Below are positions 35,491 to 47,000 of a DNA stretch of 64,000 nucleotides, piece by piece. The DNA comes from Stutzerimonas kunmingensis (GTDB lineage: Bacteria > Pseudomonadota > Gammaproteobacteria > Pseudomonadales > Pseudomonadaceae). The DNA lies in contig NZ_FORS01000004.1 in NCBI RefSeq assembly GCF_900114065.1, positions 372,001 through 436,000 of the forward strand, in the 5' to 3' direction. How positions within the stretch are numbered: the first letter of the stretch is position 1; every line of letters starts with the position of its first letter. The position numbers were made by a program, and so were the translations under genes. Below the pieces are notes generated by a model, which had not been told where the DNA came from, did no database searches, and worked only from the letters and a program-made list of their open reading frames with translations.

Positions 35491-35758
35491 GGGTAACTCA
35501 TCCTTGCAACGGATTGATGGGCAGGCCGCCTGTGGCTTGCGCCATCGTCCCCTACTGCTTTCAGCGGACGCGGCCATAGGGAGCTAGACCGAACGGCCGC
35601 CGTCTCGGTTCTGAGACAGCCGCCCGCCGGTAGCACCGTTGATCGGGTTGGAGGGAACTTCATCGAGGCGCTTCAGTGGCACCTGGCGGAGCGGCGCTGG
35701 AATCAGCGCTGTTCAGCAACGGCGACAGGCGTTGCACCTGCGGCCGGAGAACGTCGAA

Positions 35759-37444
35759 TCAGATTCGGAACTGACCGACCAGCTGCTGCAGCTGCACGGT
35801 CAGTCCATTCAGCTCGCGGGAGGTCTGGGCTCCCTGAGCGGCGTCGCTGGCCACACCGTCCACCGCATCGGCAATGTGGTGCACGCTGCGGTTGATCTCT
35901 TCCGCGACGGCGGTCTGCTCCTCGGCGGCGGCGGCGATCTGCGCGTTCATCGAGTTGATGGTGCCGATCAGTGCGGAGATGGCATCCAGTGACTCACCGG
36001 CCTGGTTGGCCTGGTCACGGGTGCTCTCGCCTTTCTCGCCAGCGCGCAACATGGTGGTGACGGTGTTGGAAGTGGCGCTCTGCAGACGGTCGATCATGCC
36101 CTGGATTTCACCGGTGCTCTGCTGGGTACGGCTGGCGAGGGCACGTACTTCGTCGGCGACCACGGCGAAACCGCGACCTGCCTCACCGGCACGGGCTGCC
36201 TCGATGGCCGCATTGAGCGCCAGCAGGTTGGTCTGCTCGGCGATGGCGCGGATCACGTCAAGCACACCAACGATGCCTTTCACGTCCTGCTGCAGCCCTT
36301 CCAGCGACTCACCGCTACCACGCAGCTCGCCCACCAGTTCGTGAATGTGGCGGATGCTCTGATCGACTACCTGCTTGGCCGCAACGCCCTGCTGATCGGT
36401 CTGCTGCGCTGCTTCGGCGGCACGCTGGGCGCTCATCGCGACCTCGTGGGCCGCGGCCGACATCTCGTTGATCGCCGTGGCGACCTGATCGGTCTCGCTG
36501 CGCTGGTCGGCCATGGCCTGTTCCGAGCGCTGCGCCTGGCTGGCCACCGCACCGACCAGCCCGCTCAATTGCGTGGTGGTGCCGGCGACCTGCTGTACCA
36601 GTGAATGGATCTTCTCGACGAAGCGGTTGAACGACATGGCCAGCTCACCCAGTTCATCCTGGCTGGTGATCGGTAGTCGCTGGGTCAGGTCGCCGTCGCC
36701 CTGGGCCATGTCATCCAGATTGCGCTTGATCAGCAGCAGCGGACTGAGCAGGGCATTGCTCATGAAGACGGCTAGCAGCGCCATCAACGCCAGCAGCGCG
36801 AACGCCGAAACCAGCATGATGGCTACCAGCCCGTCGATGCGCTCCTGAAACTCTGCCCGCGCGGCCTGCACGTCGCGCTCGACGCCATCCAGGTTCAACG
36901 ATGTGCCGAAGACCATGTTCCATTTGGGCAGGAATTCGGCATAGCCGACCTTGGGCACCAGCACACTGCTGTCACCCAGCACGAAGCTGTAGTCGACGTA
37001 GTGGCTGCCGTCCTGGCCGGCGCGCACCAGCTCGCGAATGGCGTAGACACCGTTCGGGTCACGGTAGTCGTAGAAGCTCTGGCCGATCTTGTCCTTGGTG
37101 TTGCCCTGCAGGATGCGCACGGCCTGGGAGTCATAGCCCCAGAAATAGCCGTCCTTGCCATAGGACATCCGCTCGAGAATGGCCACCGCCTGATCGCGCG
37201 CCTGCATGTCGCCTTCGGCGGAGCGCTCGTGGATCGGCCCGATGGCATTGCGCGCAAGCTCGACGTAATGCTTGAGCTCGGCACGCCGATCCTGAATGAG
37301 GCTCTTGCGGGTGTGCTCTTCCTGCTGTTCGGCCAGTGCGCGCAATTCATAGACGGCGATGCCGCTGAGGAGGATGGAGAGCAGTAGAATCGGGCCCAGC
37401 GTGAGCAACAGCAGCTTCATTCGTAAACGAAGATTGGAGAGCAT
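35759..37444 (-). CDS. methyl-accepting chemotaxis protein with single Cache sensor (copy 1)
   Basis: A 561-residue chemoreceptor; the start is ATG 37444 behind AAGGAA. TM1 is at about 8-30. A periplasmic Cache_2-type sensor runs from about 40 to 185 ([44 protein letters not shown]), then TM2, HAMP, and the signalling domain with tip [20 protein letters not shown]. It is a tandem paralogue of the next gene upstream: signalling domains are nearly identical, sensor domains are less so. There is no NWETF-type tail (it ends VGQFRI). sCache_2 receptors commonly sense small organic acids; the ligand here is not known. Confidence 0.94.
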   Translation of the reverse strand: MLSNLRLRMKLLLLTLGPILLLSILLSGIAVYELRALAEQQEEHTRKSLIQDRRAELKHYVELARNAIGPIHERSAEGDMQARDQAVAILERMSYGKDGYFWGYDSQAVRILQGNTKDKIGQSFYDYRDPNGVYAIRELVRAGQDGSHYVDYSFVLGDSSVLVPKVGYAEFLPKWNMVFGTSLNLDGVERDVQAARAEFQERIDGLVAIMLVSAFALLALMALLAVFMSNALLSPLLLIKRNLDDMAQGDGDLTQRLPITSQDELGELAMSFNRFVEKIHSLVQQVAGTTTQLSGLVGAVASQAQRSEQAMADQRSETDQVATAINEMSAAAHEVAMSAQRAAEAAQQTDQQGVAAKQVVDQSIRHIHELVGELRGSGESLEGLQQDVKGIVGVLDVIRAIAEQTNLLALNAAIEAARAGEAGRGFAVVADEVRALASRTQQSTGEIQGMIDRLQSATSNTVTTMLRAGEKGESTRDQANQAGESLDAISALIGTINSMNAQIAAAAEEQTAVAEEINRSVHHIADAVDGVASDAAQGAQTSRELNGLTVQLQQLVGQFRI

Positions 37445-37573
37445 TCTGATCGATTCCTTTAGGTACTTGTAGCAAGAGAAATTGCGACAAAAAACAGGCG
37501 CCACTTAAGCACCAATTGCGCAAGTACCTTCGGGTTGTCGACCTGGCGGGAGCTTTCTTTACCCCATGAACGA

Positions 37574-37598
37574 CGAAACCCTGCCTGGCAGGGTTTCG
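37574..37598 (-). terminator. hairpin downstream of chemoreceptor copy 2
   Basis: CGAAACCCTGCC (37574-37585) and GGCAGGGTTTCG (37587-37598) are perfect inverted arms about 30 bases beyond the stop of copy 2 on the minus strand. The tract after it is not U-rich, so termination may be partial and allow some read-through into copy 1. Confidence 0.5.
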
Positions 37599-37627
37599 CA
37601 ATGGCCCGTCCTAGAGCGGCTTATCGA

Positions 37628-39313
37628 TCAGATACGGAACTGTCCCACCAGCCGCTGGAGCTGTTCCGCCAGACCATTGAGTTCACGTGCGGTTTGCGCG
37701 CCCTGGGCGGCATCGCTGGCCACACCGTCCACCGCGTCGGCGATATGGTGCACGCTGCGGTTGATCTCCTCGGCCACGGCGGTCTGCTCTTCGGCGGCGG
37801 CGGCGATCTGCGCGTTCATCGAATTGATGGTGCCGATCAGTGCGGAGATGGCATCCAGCGACTCCCCGGCCTGATTGGCGTGATCACGGGTACTCTCGCC
37901 TTTCTCACCGGCGCGCAGCATGGTGCTGACGGTGTTCGAAGTTGCGTTCTGCAGGCGATCGATCATGCCCTGAATCTCGCCGGTGCTCTGCTGCGTGCGG
38001 CTGGCCAGCGCCCTTACCTCGTCAGCCACCACCGCGAAGCCACGCCCCGCCTCGCCGGCACGGGCTGCCTCGATGGCGGCATTGAGCGCCAGCAGGTTGG
38101 TCTGCTCGGCAATGGCACGAATCACGTCGAGCACGCCGACGATGCCTTTCACGTCCTGTTGCAGCCCCTCCAGCGACTCGCCGCTGCCGCGCAGCTCGCC
38201 CACCAGTTCGTGAATCTGGTGAATGCTCTGGTCTACGACCTGCTTGGCCGCAAGGCCCTCCTGATCGGTTTCGCGTGCGGCCTCGGCGGCACGCTGGGCG
38301 CTCATCGCCACTTCGTGGGCAGCGGCCGACATCTCGTTGATTGCCGTGGCCACCTGGTCGGTTTCGCTGCGCTGATCGGCCATGGCGTGCTCCGAACGCT
38401 GTGCCTGGCTGGCGACTTCACCCACCAGGCCGGTCAGCTGCGCGGTGGTTCCAGCGACCTGTTGCACCAGCACGTGGATCTTCTCGACGAAGCGGTTGAA
38501 CGATGCCGACAGCTCACCCAGCTCGTCACGGCTGGTAACCGGCAGGCGATGAGTCAGGTCGCCATCGCCCTCGGCCATGTCGTCGAGGTTCTGCTTGATC
38601 TGCAGCAGCGGCCGCAGAATGGCATTGCTCATCAGCACCGCGAGCACGGCAACGAGGATGAGCAGCAGCAGCGCGGATCCAAGCATGATCAGCGTGAGAC
38701 TGTCGATGCGCGCCTGGAAGGCTGCCCGAGCCTCACCGACATCGCGCTCGACGTCATCCAGGTTCAGCGAAGTGCCGAATACCAGGTTCCATTTCGGCAG
38801 GTACTCGGCATAGCCGACCTTGGGCACCAGTGCATTGCTGCCCGGCACGGCGAAACTGTAGTCGACGTAGTGGCTACCGTTCTGACCCGCCTTGACCAGT
38901 TCACGAATCGCATACACGCCATTCGGGTCCTTGAAGTCGGCAAAGTTCTCACCGATACGCTCGCGGGTCGCGCCCTGGAACACGCGAACGGACTGCCCGT
39001 CGTAACCCCAGAAGTAGCCCTCGCGGCCGTAGGTCAGCCCTTCCAGCAGCGCCACGGCCTGATCGCGGGCCTGCAGGTTGCCTTCGGCGGAGCGCTCATA
39101 GATCGGCGCAATCGCATTGCGGGCGAGCTGCACGTAACTTTCGAGTTCGGCGCGTCGGTCGCGGATGAGACCGGCGCGGGTCTGCGTTTCCTGCTGGTCA
39201 GCCAGATCCTGCAGCTCGATCACCGCAACGCCGCTGAGCAGGACAGCGAGCAGCAGAATCGGGCCAAGGGCAAGCAAGAGCAGTTTCACTCGCAATCGTA
39301 GTGATGACAGCAT
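37628..39313 (-). CDS. methyl-accepting chemotaxis protein with single Cache sensor (copy 2)
   Basis: A 561-residue chemoreceptor of the same length and plan as copy 1; ATG 39313 follows GGGGGATTTCCAG. The Cache_2 sensor is recognisable by [20 protein letters not shown] and [21 protein letters not shown], but with many substitutions relative to copy 1. The cytoplasmic half from the HAMP domain on is nearly the same. The pair therefore looks like a tandem duplication with a conserved output and a diverging sensor. No sigma-28 promoter was found upstream of either copy. Confidence 0.94.
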   Translation of the reverse strand: MLSSLRLRVKLLLLALGPILLLAVLLSGVAVIELQDLADQQETQTRAGLIRDRRAELESYVQLARNAIAPIYERSAEGNLQARDQAVALLEGLTYGREGYFWGYDGQSVRVFQGATRERIGENFADFKDPNGVYAIRELVKAGQNGSHYVDYSFAVPGSNALVPKVGYAEYLPKWNLVFGTSLNLDDVERDVGEARAAFQARIDSLTLIMLGSALLLLILVAVLAVLMSNAILRPLLQIKQNLDDMAEGDGDLTHRLPVTSRDELGELSASFNRFVEKIHVLVQQVAGTTAQLTGLVGEVASQAQRSEHAMADQRSETDQVATAINEMSAAAHEVAMSAQRAAEAARETDQEGLAAKQVVDQSIHQIHELVGELRGSGESLEGLQQDVKGIVGVLDVIRAIAEQTNLLALNAAIEAARAGEAGRGFAVVADEVRALASRTQQSTGEIQGMIDRLQNATSNTVSTMLRAGEKGESTRDHANQAGESLDAISALIGTINSMNAQIAAAAEEQTAVAEEINRSVHHIADAVDGVASDAAQGAQTARELNGLAEQLQRLVGQFRI

Positions 39314-39440
39314 CTGGAAATCCCCCATGAAAAACGCGGTTAAGTAGTGCCATTGTGCCACCGACTACATCACGAGGAGAACGCTACCAAGCGCTAATTC
39401 AAGCTGTGACGGGCGCTGCCGATGCACGCTGTTCGCAAAA

Positions 39441-39474
39441 ACGAAAAAACCCCGCCGAGGCGGGGTTTTTTCGT
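39441..39474 (-). terminator. strong intrinsic terminator after fadD1
   Basis: ACGAAAAAACCCCGCC and its reverse complement (39459-39474) form a perfect stem with flanking A and T tracts. It lies 15 bases past the fadD1 stop on the minus strand and would work in both directions. Confidence 0.9.
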
Positions 39475-39488
39475 CAAGGTACGAGTAC

Positions 39489-41180
39489 CTACTTCTTGTG
39501 GCCCAGCTTGCGCAACTCTTCATCACGCAACTCACGGCGCAGGATCTTGCCGACGTTGGTGGTCGGCAGACTGTCGCGGAACTCCACTGACTTCGGGCGC
39601 TTGTAGCCGGTCAGGTTATCGTGCATGTGCTGCATGACCTGTTCCTTGGTCAGGCTCTCCCCCGGCTTGACCACCACAAACAGCTTGATCGCCTCACCGG
39701 ACTTCTCGTCCGGCACGCCAATGGCGGCGCACTGCAGCACCCCTGGCAGACCGGCAAGCACGTCTTCCAGCTCGTTGGGATAGACGTTGAAACCGGAGAC
39801 CAGAATCATGTCCTTCTTGCGGTCGACGATGCGGATGTAACCGTCTTCCTGAACGACACCGATATCGCCCGACTTGAACCAACCTTCGGCGTCGATCACT
39901 TCGGCAGTGGCCTCGGGGCGCTGCCAGTAACCCTTCATCACCTGCGGGCCCTTGATGCACAGCTCGCCGATCTCGCCTTGCGCCAGATCCTGGCCATCGT
40001 CATTGATGACCTTGAACTGCGTCGAAGGAACCGGAATGCCGATGGTGCCGATCTGGATGTGCTCGATCGGATTGACCGAGGCCACCGGGCTGGTTTCGGT
40101 CAGGCCGTAGCCTTCGCAGATGGGGCAACCCGTCACCTGTTTCCAGCGCTCGGCCGTCGCCAGCTGCAGCGCCATGCCGCCCGACAGGGTGACCTTGAGC
40201 GCGGAGAAATCCAGCTTGCGGAAGTCTTCGCTGTTGCACAGCGCCACGAACAGCGTGTTGAGGCCGACGAAGCCGCTGAAGCGATACTTCGACAGGTCCT
40301 TGATCATCGCCGGCAGGTCGCGCGGATTGGAGATCAGGATGTTGTGGTTGCCGCTGAGCATCATCGCCATGCAGTGAAAGGTGAAGGCGTAGATGTGGTA
40401 GAGCGGCAGAGGGGCGATCAGCACCTCGCTGCCGTCATTGAGGTTCGACCCCATCAGCGCCTTGCACTGCAGCATGTTGGCCACAATGTTGCGGTGGGTC
40501 AGCATCGCGCCCTTGGCGACGCCCGTGGTACCGCCGGTGTACTGCAGCACGGCGACTTCATCGCTGCTTGGCGATACGTCCCGCACTGCCTTGCCACGGC
40601 CCAGGGCCAGCGCGTCGTTGAGCTTGACCGCCTTCGGCAGGCTGTAGGCCGGGACCATCTTCTTCACATGCTTGACCACCGCGTTCACCAGCATGCGCTT
40701 GAGCGGCGGCAGCATGTCGGCGACTTCGGTGATGACCACGTGCTTGATGCCGGTCTTGGGCAGCACTTCCTCGGCCAGATGCGCCATGTTGGCGAGGCAG
40801 ACCAGCGCCTTGGCGCCGGCGTCGTTGAACTGGTGTTCCATTTCCCGCGCGGTATACAGCGGGTTGGTGTTGACCACGATGAGGCCGGCGCGCATGGCCC
40901 CGAACACCACGATGGGGTACTGGATCAGGTTGGGCAGCTGCACGGCGATACGGTCGCCGGGCTGAAGATCGGTGTTCTGCTGCAGATAGGCGGCGAAATC
41001 GCCGGACAGCTTGTACAGCTCACCATAGGTCAGGGTCTTGCCGAGATTGCTGAAGGCCGGCTTGTCGGCGAAACGCTCGCAAGACTGCTTGAGCACAGCC
41101 TGGATGTTCTGATACTCGTCGGGATTGATCTCGCTGGAGACACCAACAGGATACTTATCCTTCCAGAAGTTATCGGTCAT
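39489..41180 (-). CDS. fadD1: long-chain acyl-CoA synthetase FadD1
   Basis: A 563-residue cytoplasmic or membrane-associated enzyme that activates fatty acids with ATP and CoA. ATG 41180 gives MTDNFWKDKYPVG, the usual FadD opening, with TAGGAG upstream. Motifs are the P-loop YTGGTTGVAKGAM, GYGLTETSPV (adenylation) and GWFKSGDIGVVQEDGYIRIVDRKKDMI with the fatty-acyl-CoA signature. It ends with VGKILRRELRDEELRKLG, where the catalytic Lys sits. It matches Pseudomonas FadD1 and lies downstream of its paralogue, as in P. aeruginosa, where fadD2 precedes fadD1. Confidence 0.95.
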   Translation of the reverse strand: MTDNFWKDKYPVGVSSEINPDEYQNIQAVLKQSCERFADKPAFSNLGKTLTYGELYKLSGDFAAYLQQNTDLQPGDRIAVQLPNLIQYPIVVFGAMRAGLIVVNTNPLYTAREMEHQFNDAGAKALVCLANMAHLAEEVLPKTGIKHVVITEVADMLPPLKRMLVNAVVKHVKKMVPAYSLPKAVKLNDALALGRGKAVRDVSPSSDEVAVLQYTGGTTGVAKGAMLTHRNIVANMLQCKALMGSNLNDGSEVLIAPLPLYHIYAFTFHCMAMMLSGNHNILISNPRDLPAMIKDLSKYRFSGFVGLNTLFVALCNSEDFRKLDFSALKVTLSGGMALQLATAERWKQVTGCPICEGYGLTETSPVASVNPIEHIQIGTIGIPVPSTQFKVINDDGQDLAQGEIGELCIKGPQVMKGYWQRPEATAEVIDAEGWFKSGDIGVVQEDGYIRIVDRKKDMILVSGFNVYPNELEDVLAGLPGVLQCAAIGVPDEKSGEAIKLFVVVKPGESLTKEQVMQHMHDNLTGYKRPKSVEFRDSLPTTNVGKILRRELRDEELRKLGHKK

Positions 41181-41338
41181 GAACCCCACTCCTAAGCAAC
41201 AGCTTTATTACTGCGCGATGGCAGCTGTTTTGTTGTGATTTGTTAACTTTTGTACCACTAATCGGGCTAAAAGCGTGCCCGAGGTTAGCAGCTTTGCCCA
41301 GGAGCGAACAGAGTCCGGAACGCGTTGATTCGACATAA

Positions 41339-41366
41339 AGTGACCGGAACATATGTCCCGGTCACT
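41339..41366 (-). terminator. hairpin between fadD2 and fadD1
   Basis: AGTGACCGG (41339-41347) and CCGGTCACT (41358-41366) form a 9-bp stem with a ten-base AT-rich loop. On the minus strand it begins about 40 bases past the fadD2 stop. Only a short T stretch follows, so it may attenuate rather than stop transcription into fadD1. Confidence 0.45.
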
Positions 41367-41404
41367 CAATTTGAGCCGCCCTCTGCGGGCTGCGCCTGTC
41401 GTTA

Positions 41405-43093
41405 TCAGGCGCTTTCACGCAACTCGCGGCGCAGGATCTTGCCCACCGGCGTCATCGGTAATGCATCGCGGAAAACGTAGTGCCGCGGCATCTTGTAGCC
41501 GGTGAAATTCTCCCGGCAATAAGCCTGCAGTTCTTGCTGGGTGAGGGTCGGATCGCTGGGCACGACGAACAGCTTGACCGCCTCGCCGGATTTCTCGTCC
41601 GCGACACCGATAGCGGCGCAGGCGGCGACCTTCGGGTGGGCCATCACCACGTCCTCGATCTCGTTGGGATAGACGTTGAAACCGGAGACGATGATCAGGT
41701 CCTTTTTGCGGTCGACGATGCTGACGAACCCGTCCTCGTCGATCACCGCGACGTCGCCGGTCTTCAGCCAGCCCTCCTCGTCCAGCACCTCGGCCGTAGC
41801 TTCGGGACGCTGCCAGTAGCCCTTCATCACTTGCGGCCCCTTGACGCACAGCTCGCCGCGCTCGCCGAGCGGCAAGGCGTTGCCTTCGTCGTCGATGACC
41901 TTGACCGTGGTACCGGGCACCGGCAGCCCCACCGTGCCGAGGCGCGAATGTTCGCCATGAGGATTGGCGCAGACGACCGGCGAGGTTTCGGTCAGGCCGT
42001 AGCCTTCGACAACGGTGCAGCCGGTCAGGCTCTTCCAGCGTTCGGCGACTGCCGATACCAGGGCTGTACCGCCGGAATTGGTGCCTTTGAGTCGGGAGAA
42101 GTCGATCTTCTTGAACTGCGGGTGAGCCATCAGCGCGACGAACAGTGTGTTGAGCCCGAGGAACGCGGAGAACTGCCAGCGCTGCAGTTCCTTGACGAAG
42201 CCATTGATGTCCCGCGGGTTGGTGATCAGCACGTTGTGGTTGCCGGTCACCGTCATGCACATGCAGTTAACCGTGAAGGCGTAGATGTGATACAGCGGCA
42301 GCGGCGCGATCATCACTTCCTGACCTTCACGGATGACCGGGTGGCCCTGATCGTCCAGCTGCTGCATGTTGGCCCGCACCTGCTGCATGTTCGCCACCAG
42401 GTTGCCGTGGGTCAGCATCGCGCCCTTGGCCACACCTGTCGTACCGCCGGTGTACTGCAGCACGGCGACGTGGTCGAGTTCCAGCGGCGCGGGCTTGTGG
42501 CTGTGGCGCGCGCCGTCGCGCAGCACATCCTTGAAGGAAACGGCTTGCGGCAGGCTGTAATCCGGCACCATTTTCTTCAGGTGCTTGACCGCCGCGTTGA
42601 CCAGCGCGCCCTTGAGCGGCGGCAACATGTCGCCGATGCGCACTTCGATCAGGTGCTCGATGGCGGTATCGGGCAGCACCTCCTGCACGTGGTGGCCGAA
42701 GGTATTGAGATACACCAGCGCCCGCGCGCCGGAATCCTGGAACTGGTGGCGCATCTCCCGCGCGGTGTACAGCGGGTTGGTATTGACCACGATGAGGCCG
42801 GCACGCAGCGCACCGAACACCGCGATGGGATACTGCAGCAGGTTGGGCATCTGAATGGCGATGCGGTCGCCGGGTTGCAGATCGGTGTGGTGCTGCAGCC
42901 AGGCGGCGAAAGCGGCGGAGTGGCGCTCCAGATCAGAGTAGCTGAGGGTGACACCCATATTGCTGAATGCGGGGCGGTCCGCGTGGGTCTTGCAGGCTCG
43001 CTCGAACACTTCGACGACCGAGCGGTAAGCACCTAGATCGATGTCGTTGGGCACGCCAGCAGGGCGTTTGTCATTCCAGAATTCAGGCTGCAT
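41405..43093 (-). CDS. fadD2: long-chain acyl-CoA synthetase FadD2
   Basis: A 562-residue paralogue of FadD1. The start at ATG 43093 follows a GAGG. P-loop YTGGTTGVAKGAM, GYGLTETSPV and GWLKTGDVAVIDEDGFVSIVDR are all intact, and the end VGKILRRELRES keeps the catalytic Lys. The 224-base gap before fadD1 holds a hairpin, so the two may be transcribed both together and separately. It is divergent from phaJ1, the arrangement that matches the PA3299-PA3302 region of P. aeruginosa but without the lysophospholipase gene between them. I saw no clear PsrA operator in the shared 276-base promoter region. Confidence 0.93.
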   Translation of the reverse strand: MQPEFWNDKRPAGVPNDIDLGAYRSVVEVFERACKTHADRPAFSNMGVTLSYSDLERHSAAFAAWLQHHTDLQPGDRIAIQMPNLLQYPIAVFGALRAGLIVVNTNPLYTAREMRHQFQDSGARALVYLNTFGHHVQEVLPDTAIEHLIEVRIGDMLPPLKGALVNAAVKHLKKMVPDYSLPQAVSFKDVLRDGARHSHKPAPLELDHVAVLQYTGGTTGVAKGAMLTHGNLVANMQQVRANMQQLDDQGHPVIREGQEVMIAPLPLYHIYAFTVNCMCMTVTGNHNVLITNPRDINGFVKELQRWQFSAFLGLNTLFVALMAHPQFKKIDFSRLKGTNSGGTALVSAVAERWKSLTGCTVVEGYGLTETSPVVCANPHGEHSRLGTVGLPVPGTTVKVIDDEGNALPLGERGELCVKGPQVMKGYWQRPEATAEVLDEEGWLKTGDVAVIDEDGFVSIVDRKKDLIIVSGFNVYPNEIEDVVMAHPKVAACAAIGVADEKSGEAVKLFVVPSDPTLTQQELQAYCRENFTGYKMPRHYVFRDALPMTPVGKILRRELRESA

Positions 43094-43369
43094 TGTTATT
43101 GGCCTCTTTACCTGAGAGTGTCTGGCCCGCGCACAGCGGGCTCTGGCGAACTTATCAGGTCAGCGTCGCGACGCAACAGTCCAAGCCGCACAAATCACTG
43201 CCGTGAATCTTTCGTCACGCTGCCGGGACGGCCTGCACTCGGGACAATCGTGCTGCATGCCTCTAGAATGCAGCCCCAGCGCGCAAGTACCGGGCTGTGC
43301 CGGTTGCGCGGTACCTGATTCGATCAGGCGCAGCAGTTGACGCGCCGCCCCAGCATCTGAGGACTGTCC

Positions 43370-43840
43370 ATGAGCACCATCAGCAACACGCCCTACGCCG
43401 AACTGGAAGTCGGCCAGCAGGCGAGCTTCGAAAAACACGTAGAGGAAAAGGACATCCAGCTGTTCGCGGCCATGTCCGGCGACCGCAACCCGGTCCACTT
43501 GGATGCCGAGTTCGCGGCCGGTACGCTGTTCAAGGAACGCATCGCCCATGGCATGTTCAGTGGCGCGCTGATCAGCGCCGCCGTGGCTTGCACCATGCCG
43601 GGCCCGGGCACCATCTATCTCGGCCAGACCATGAAATTCACCCGCCCGGTGAAGATCGGTGACACCCTGACCGTGCGCCTGGAAATCCTCGAGAAGCTGC
43701 CGAAGAACCGCGTGCGCATCGCCACCCGCGTGTTCAACCAGAACGATGAGCAGGTGGTCGATGGCGAGGCGGAAGTGCTCGCGCCACGCAAGCAGGAGAC
43801 CGTAGAACTGAAGGAGTTGCCGCCGATCACCATCGGTTGA
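43370..43840 (+). CDS. phaJ1: (R)-specific enoyl-CoA hydratase PhaJ1
   Basis: A 156-residue MaoC-like hot-dog protein; GAGGA precedes ATG 43370. The hydratase-2 motif is FAAMSGDRNPVHLDAEFA with the catalytic Asp and His, followed by FKERIAHGMFSGALISA. It closely resembles P. aeruginosa PhaJ1, which hydrates trans-2-enoyl-CoA to (R)-3-hydroxyacyl-CoA and feeds beta-oxidation intermediates into polyhydroxyalkanoate synthesis. Divergence from the acyl-CoA synthetase genes fits this role. Confidence 0.93.
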   Translation: MSTISNTPYAELEVGQQASFEKHVEEKDIQLFAAMSGDRNPVHLDAEFAAGTLFKERIAHGMFSGALISAAVACTMPGPGTIYLGQTMKFTRPVKIGDTLTVRLEILEKLPKNRVRIATRVFNQNDEQVVDGEAEVLAPRKQETVELKELPPITIG

Positions 43841-43883
43841 GCCTTTCCACGTTCAGTGTCCCGTCGCGTGACGGAGGCAAGCT

Positions 43884-43910
43884 GAGGGCGCCTGATTGGC
43901 GCCCTCTTCA
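43884..43910 (+). terminator. intrinsic terminator after phaJ1
   Basis: GAGGGCGCC (43884-43892) pairs with GGCGCCCTC (43898-43906) around a five-base loop, followed by TTCATTT. It lies about 45 bases past the phaJ1 stop. Confidence 0.65.
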
Positions 43911-44073
43911 TTTCCAGCAATCCCTCCGCCTGCCCGGCACGGGCGACAAGCAGAACGCCATTACGGCCTTGGCCTACGCCCCGAGCAGTTCCCCAACGGA
44001 GGATGCGTATCGGATACCCCGCGCCGACCATCCAGCGAGCAGTACAAGAAGAACAACAACGGGACCCTCACCC

Positions 44074-47000
44074 ATGCTCACTCGCTCGATCGCTTATCGG
44101 CGCCTGGCGGCGCTCGCCCTTGCCGGCTTCTCACTGGCCATGCAATCCGCTTCGGCTACCCCGCTCGACCCTGGCCCCGACGAGGCCCTGCTCTACTATC
44201 AGCGCGCCGATGGTGACTACAACGGTTGGGGACCACATCTATGGAATACCCCCGGCTGCAACGGAAGTGCGACTGAAACCAGCTGGGCGCAACCGCTCGC
44301 GGCGGTGGATACCGACCCGCGGTACGGCGCCTTGTACCGCATTCCACTGAGCGCCAATGCCAGCTGCCTGAATCTGATCATGCACAAGGGCGACGAAAAG
44401 GACCTGGGCGGTGGCGACCTGACCTGGCGCTTCGATGAACTGGGCCGTCGTGTCTTCGCGGTCAGCGGCAACCCACAGCTGTCCAGCACGCCGCTGAGTG
44501 GCAGTGCCGTGGCGATCAAGGGCGCGCGGGCGCACTGGCTTGATCCGTTCACGCTCGCACTGGTGGGCGGTGCGCCGGGCGCCAGCCGCTTGGAACTGCG
44601 CTATGACCGCGACGCCAGCATCCGCATCGACGGCGAGGCGCGTACCGTCAGCGGCGGGCGGGCCCTGGCGATGCAGCCGTCCAGCCTGCGCAATGGCCTC
44701 AGGCGCCAACACCCGCATCTGGTCGATGCCCCCGCTTACCGAATCACGACAGGTGTGAAAGACATTCGCCGCGCCGTGATGAGCCAGCTGGTGGTAATCG
44801 CCTACGACGCGGACGACCGGGTCATCGACGCCACCGAAGTGCAGACCGCCGGCATCCTCGACATGCTGTTCGCCTACAACGGCGAGCTGGGCGCGACGCT
44901 CAATGCCAGAGGTGTGTCCTTCAAGCTCTGGGCACCGACCGCACAGCGGGTTCGCCTGCACGTCTTCGATGCGTCCAAACGACTGCTACCCGGCTATCCG
45001 AAGCCTATGCGGGAACGGCTCGGCGTCTGGAGCCTGGAAGGCCCACACGCACTGGATCGCCAGTACTACCAGTACGAAGTCACCGCCTACCGACCCAGCA
45101 CCGGCAGGATCGAGACGACGCTCGTCAGCGATCCCTACGCCCTGAGCCTGTCGCGCAACAGCCAGTACGCCCAGGTCGTCGACCTGAACGCCGGCGACCT
45201 CAAGCCAGCTGGCTGGGATGCCGTGCGTCCGCCAAACCCGGAGCGCCCCGAAGCGAGCGTGATCTACGAAACCCATCTGCGCGACTTCAGCGCCAGCGAC
45301 ACCAGCCTGCCGGCCGCGCTGCGCGGTACCTACGCAGCGTTTACCCACCAGAACAGCAACGGCATGCGGCACCTGCGCGACCTGCAGAAGGCAGGGCTCA
45401 CCCACGTGCAGCTGCTGCCGGTGTTCGACATCGCGACCATCGACGAAGACCCCGCTCGGCGGATCAACCTGGACGCCCCCTTCGCCAAGCTCTGCGACCT
45501 GTCGGATGCGGCCCGGGAGCGCTGGGCGCAGTACTGTGGCGCAGCGAGCATCCGTCAGGTGCTAGAGGGCTTCGACCCGGCCAGCGGTCAGGCGCAATCG
45601 CTGTACAACGACCTGCGCGGCCTGGATGACTTCAACTGGGGCTACGACCCCTTCCACTTCACCGCGCCCGAGGGCAGCTACGCCAGCGATGCCGAAGGCG
45701 TGCAGCGCATCATCGAGTTCCGCCAGATGGTGCAGGCCTTGGCCGGCAATGGCCTCGCCACGGTGATGGACGTGGTCTACAACCACACCAACGCTTCCGG
45801 CCTGGCCGACAAGTCCGTCCTGGACAAGGTCGTACCCGGTTACTACCACCGCCGCAACCCGACTACCGGTGCGGTGGAAACCTCGACCTGCTGCGAGAAC
45901 ACCGCCAGCGAACATCGCATGATGGCCAAGCTGATGATCGACTCGCTGAAGGTCTGGGCACGCGACTACAAGATCGCCGGCTTTCGCTTCGATCTGATGG
46001 GTCACCATATGCGCGAGCAGATCGTCGACGCGTATCGCGCCGTTCGCCGCATCGATCGCGACACCTATTTCTACGGCGAAGGCTGGGAGTTCGGCGAGGT
46101 CGCCGGCAATGCACGCGGCATCAATGCCAACCAGCTGAACATGGCCGGTACCGGAGTAGGTACCTTCAACGACCGGCAACGTGATGCAGTCCGTGGCGGC
46201 AGCCCCTTCGACGGCGGCGACAGCATTCGCCGCAACCAGGGCTTCGCCAACGGGCTCTATCTGCGACCCAACGAGCTGAGCGGCGCCGGGGCTCAGGAAA
46301 AAGCGCAACTGCTGCACGCCACCGATTTGATCCGCGTCGGCATTGCTGGCGGGCTACGCGACTTCCAATTCGTGACCGCCGACGGCAGCACGCGCAAAGG
46401 CAGCGAGATCGACTACAACGGCCAGCCCGCCGGCTATACGCTGGACCCGCAGGAAACCGTCAATTACGTCTCCAAGCACGACAACCAAACGCTGTGGGAC
46501 AACAACCAGTACAAGTTGGCCAGCAGCCTGTCGGTTGCCGACAGGGTGCGCCTGCACATGGTGGCGCTGTCGGTGCCGCTGTTCAGCCAGGGCGTGCCGT
46601 TCATCCATCTCGGCTCGGACATCCTGCGATCGAAGTCCATGCAGCGCGACAGCTACGATTCGGGAGACTGGTTCAATGCGGTGGACTTCAGCTATCAGGA
46701 CAACAACTGGAACAAGGGCCTGCCGCGCGCGGACAAGGACGGCGACAACTGGCCGCTGATTCGCAGGATCATTGTCGACCCGCAGGCCAAACCGGGCACC
46801 ACCGACATCGTCGCGGCGAAACGACGTTTCCTCGAGCTGCTGAAAATCCGTAGCGACAGCGCACTGTTCCAGCTCGACAGCGCCCGCGAGGTGCAACGGC
46901 GCCTACAGTTTCACAACACTGGCCCCGAACAGCAGCCCGGCGTGATCGCCTTCAGCCTGGCCGATGGTCCGCGTGACGGCCGCGATCTGGACCGCCGCTA

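Noticed and set aside
37535-39301. Plus-strand open frame of 588 codons opposite the second chemoreceptor
   Set aside because: It has the composition of an antisense shadow in high-GC DNA, no ribosome binding site and no domain, while the minus strand encodes a complete receptor.
39621-43036. Long plus-strand open frames opposite both acyl-CoA synthetase genes
   Set aside because: Both mirror the codon pattern of the fadD genes and have Asp/His/Gln/Val-rich products with no recognisable fold.
43094-43369. PsrA operator in the fadD2-phaJ1 promoter region
   Set aside because: I found no convincing GAAAC-N4-GTTTC-type palindrome.
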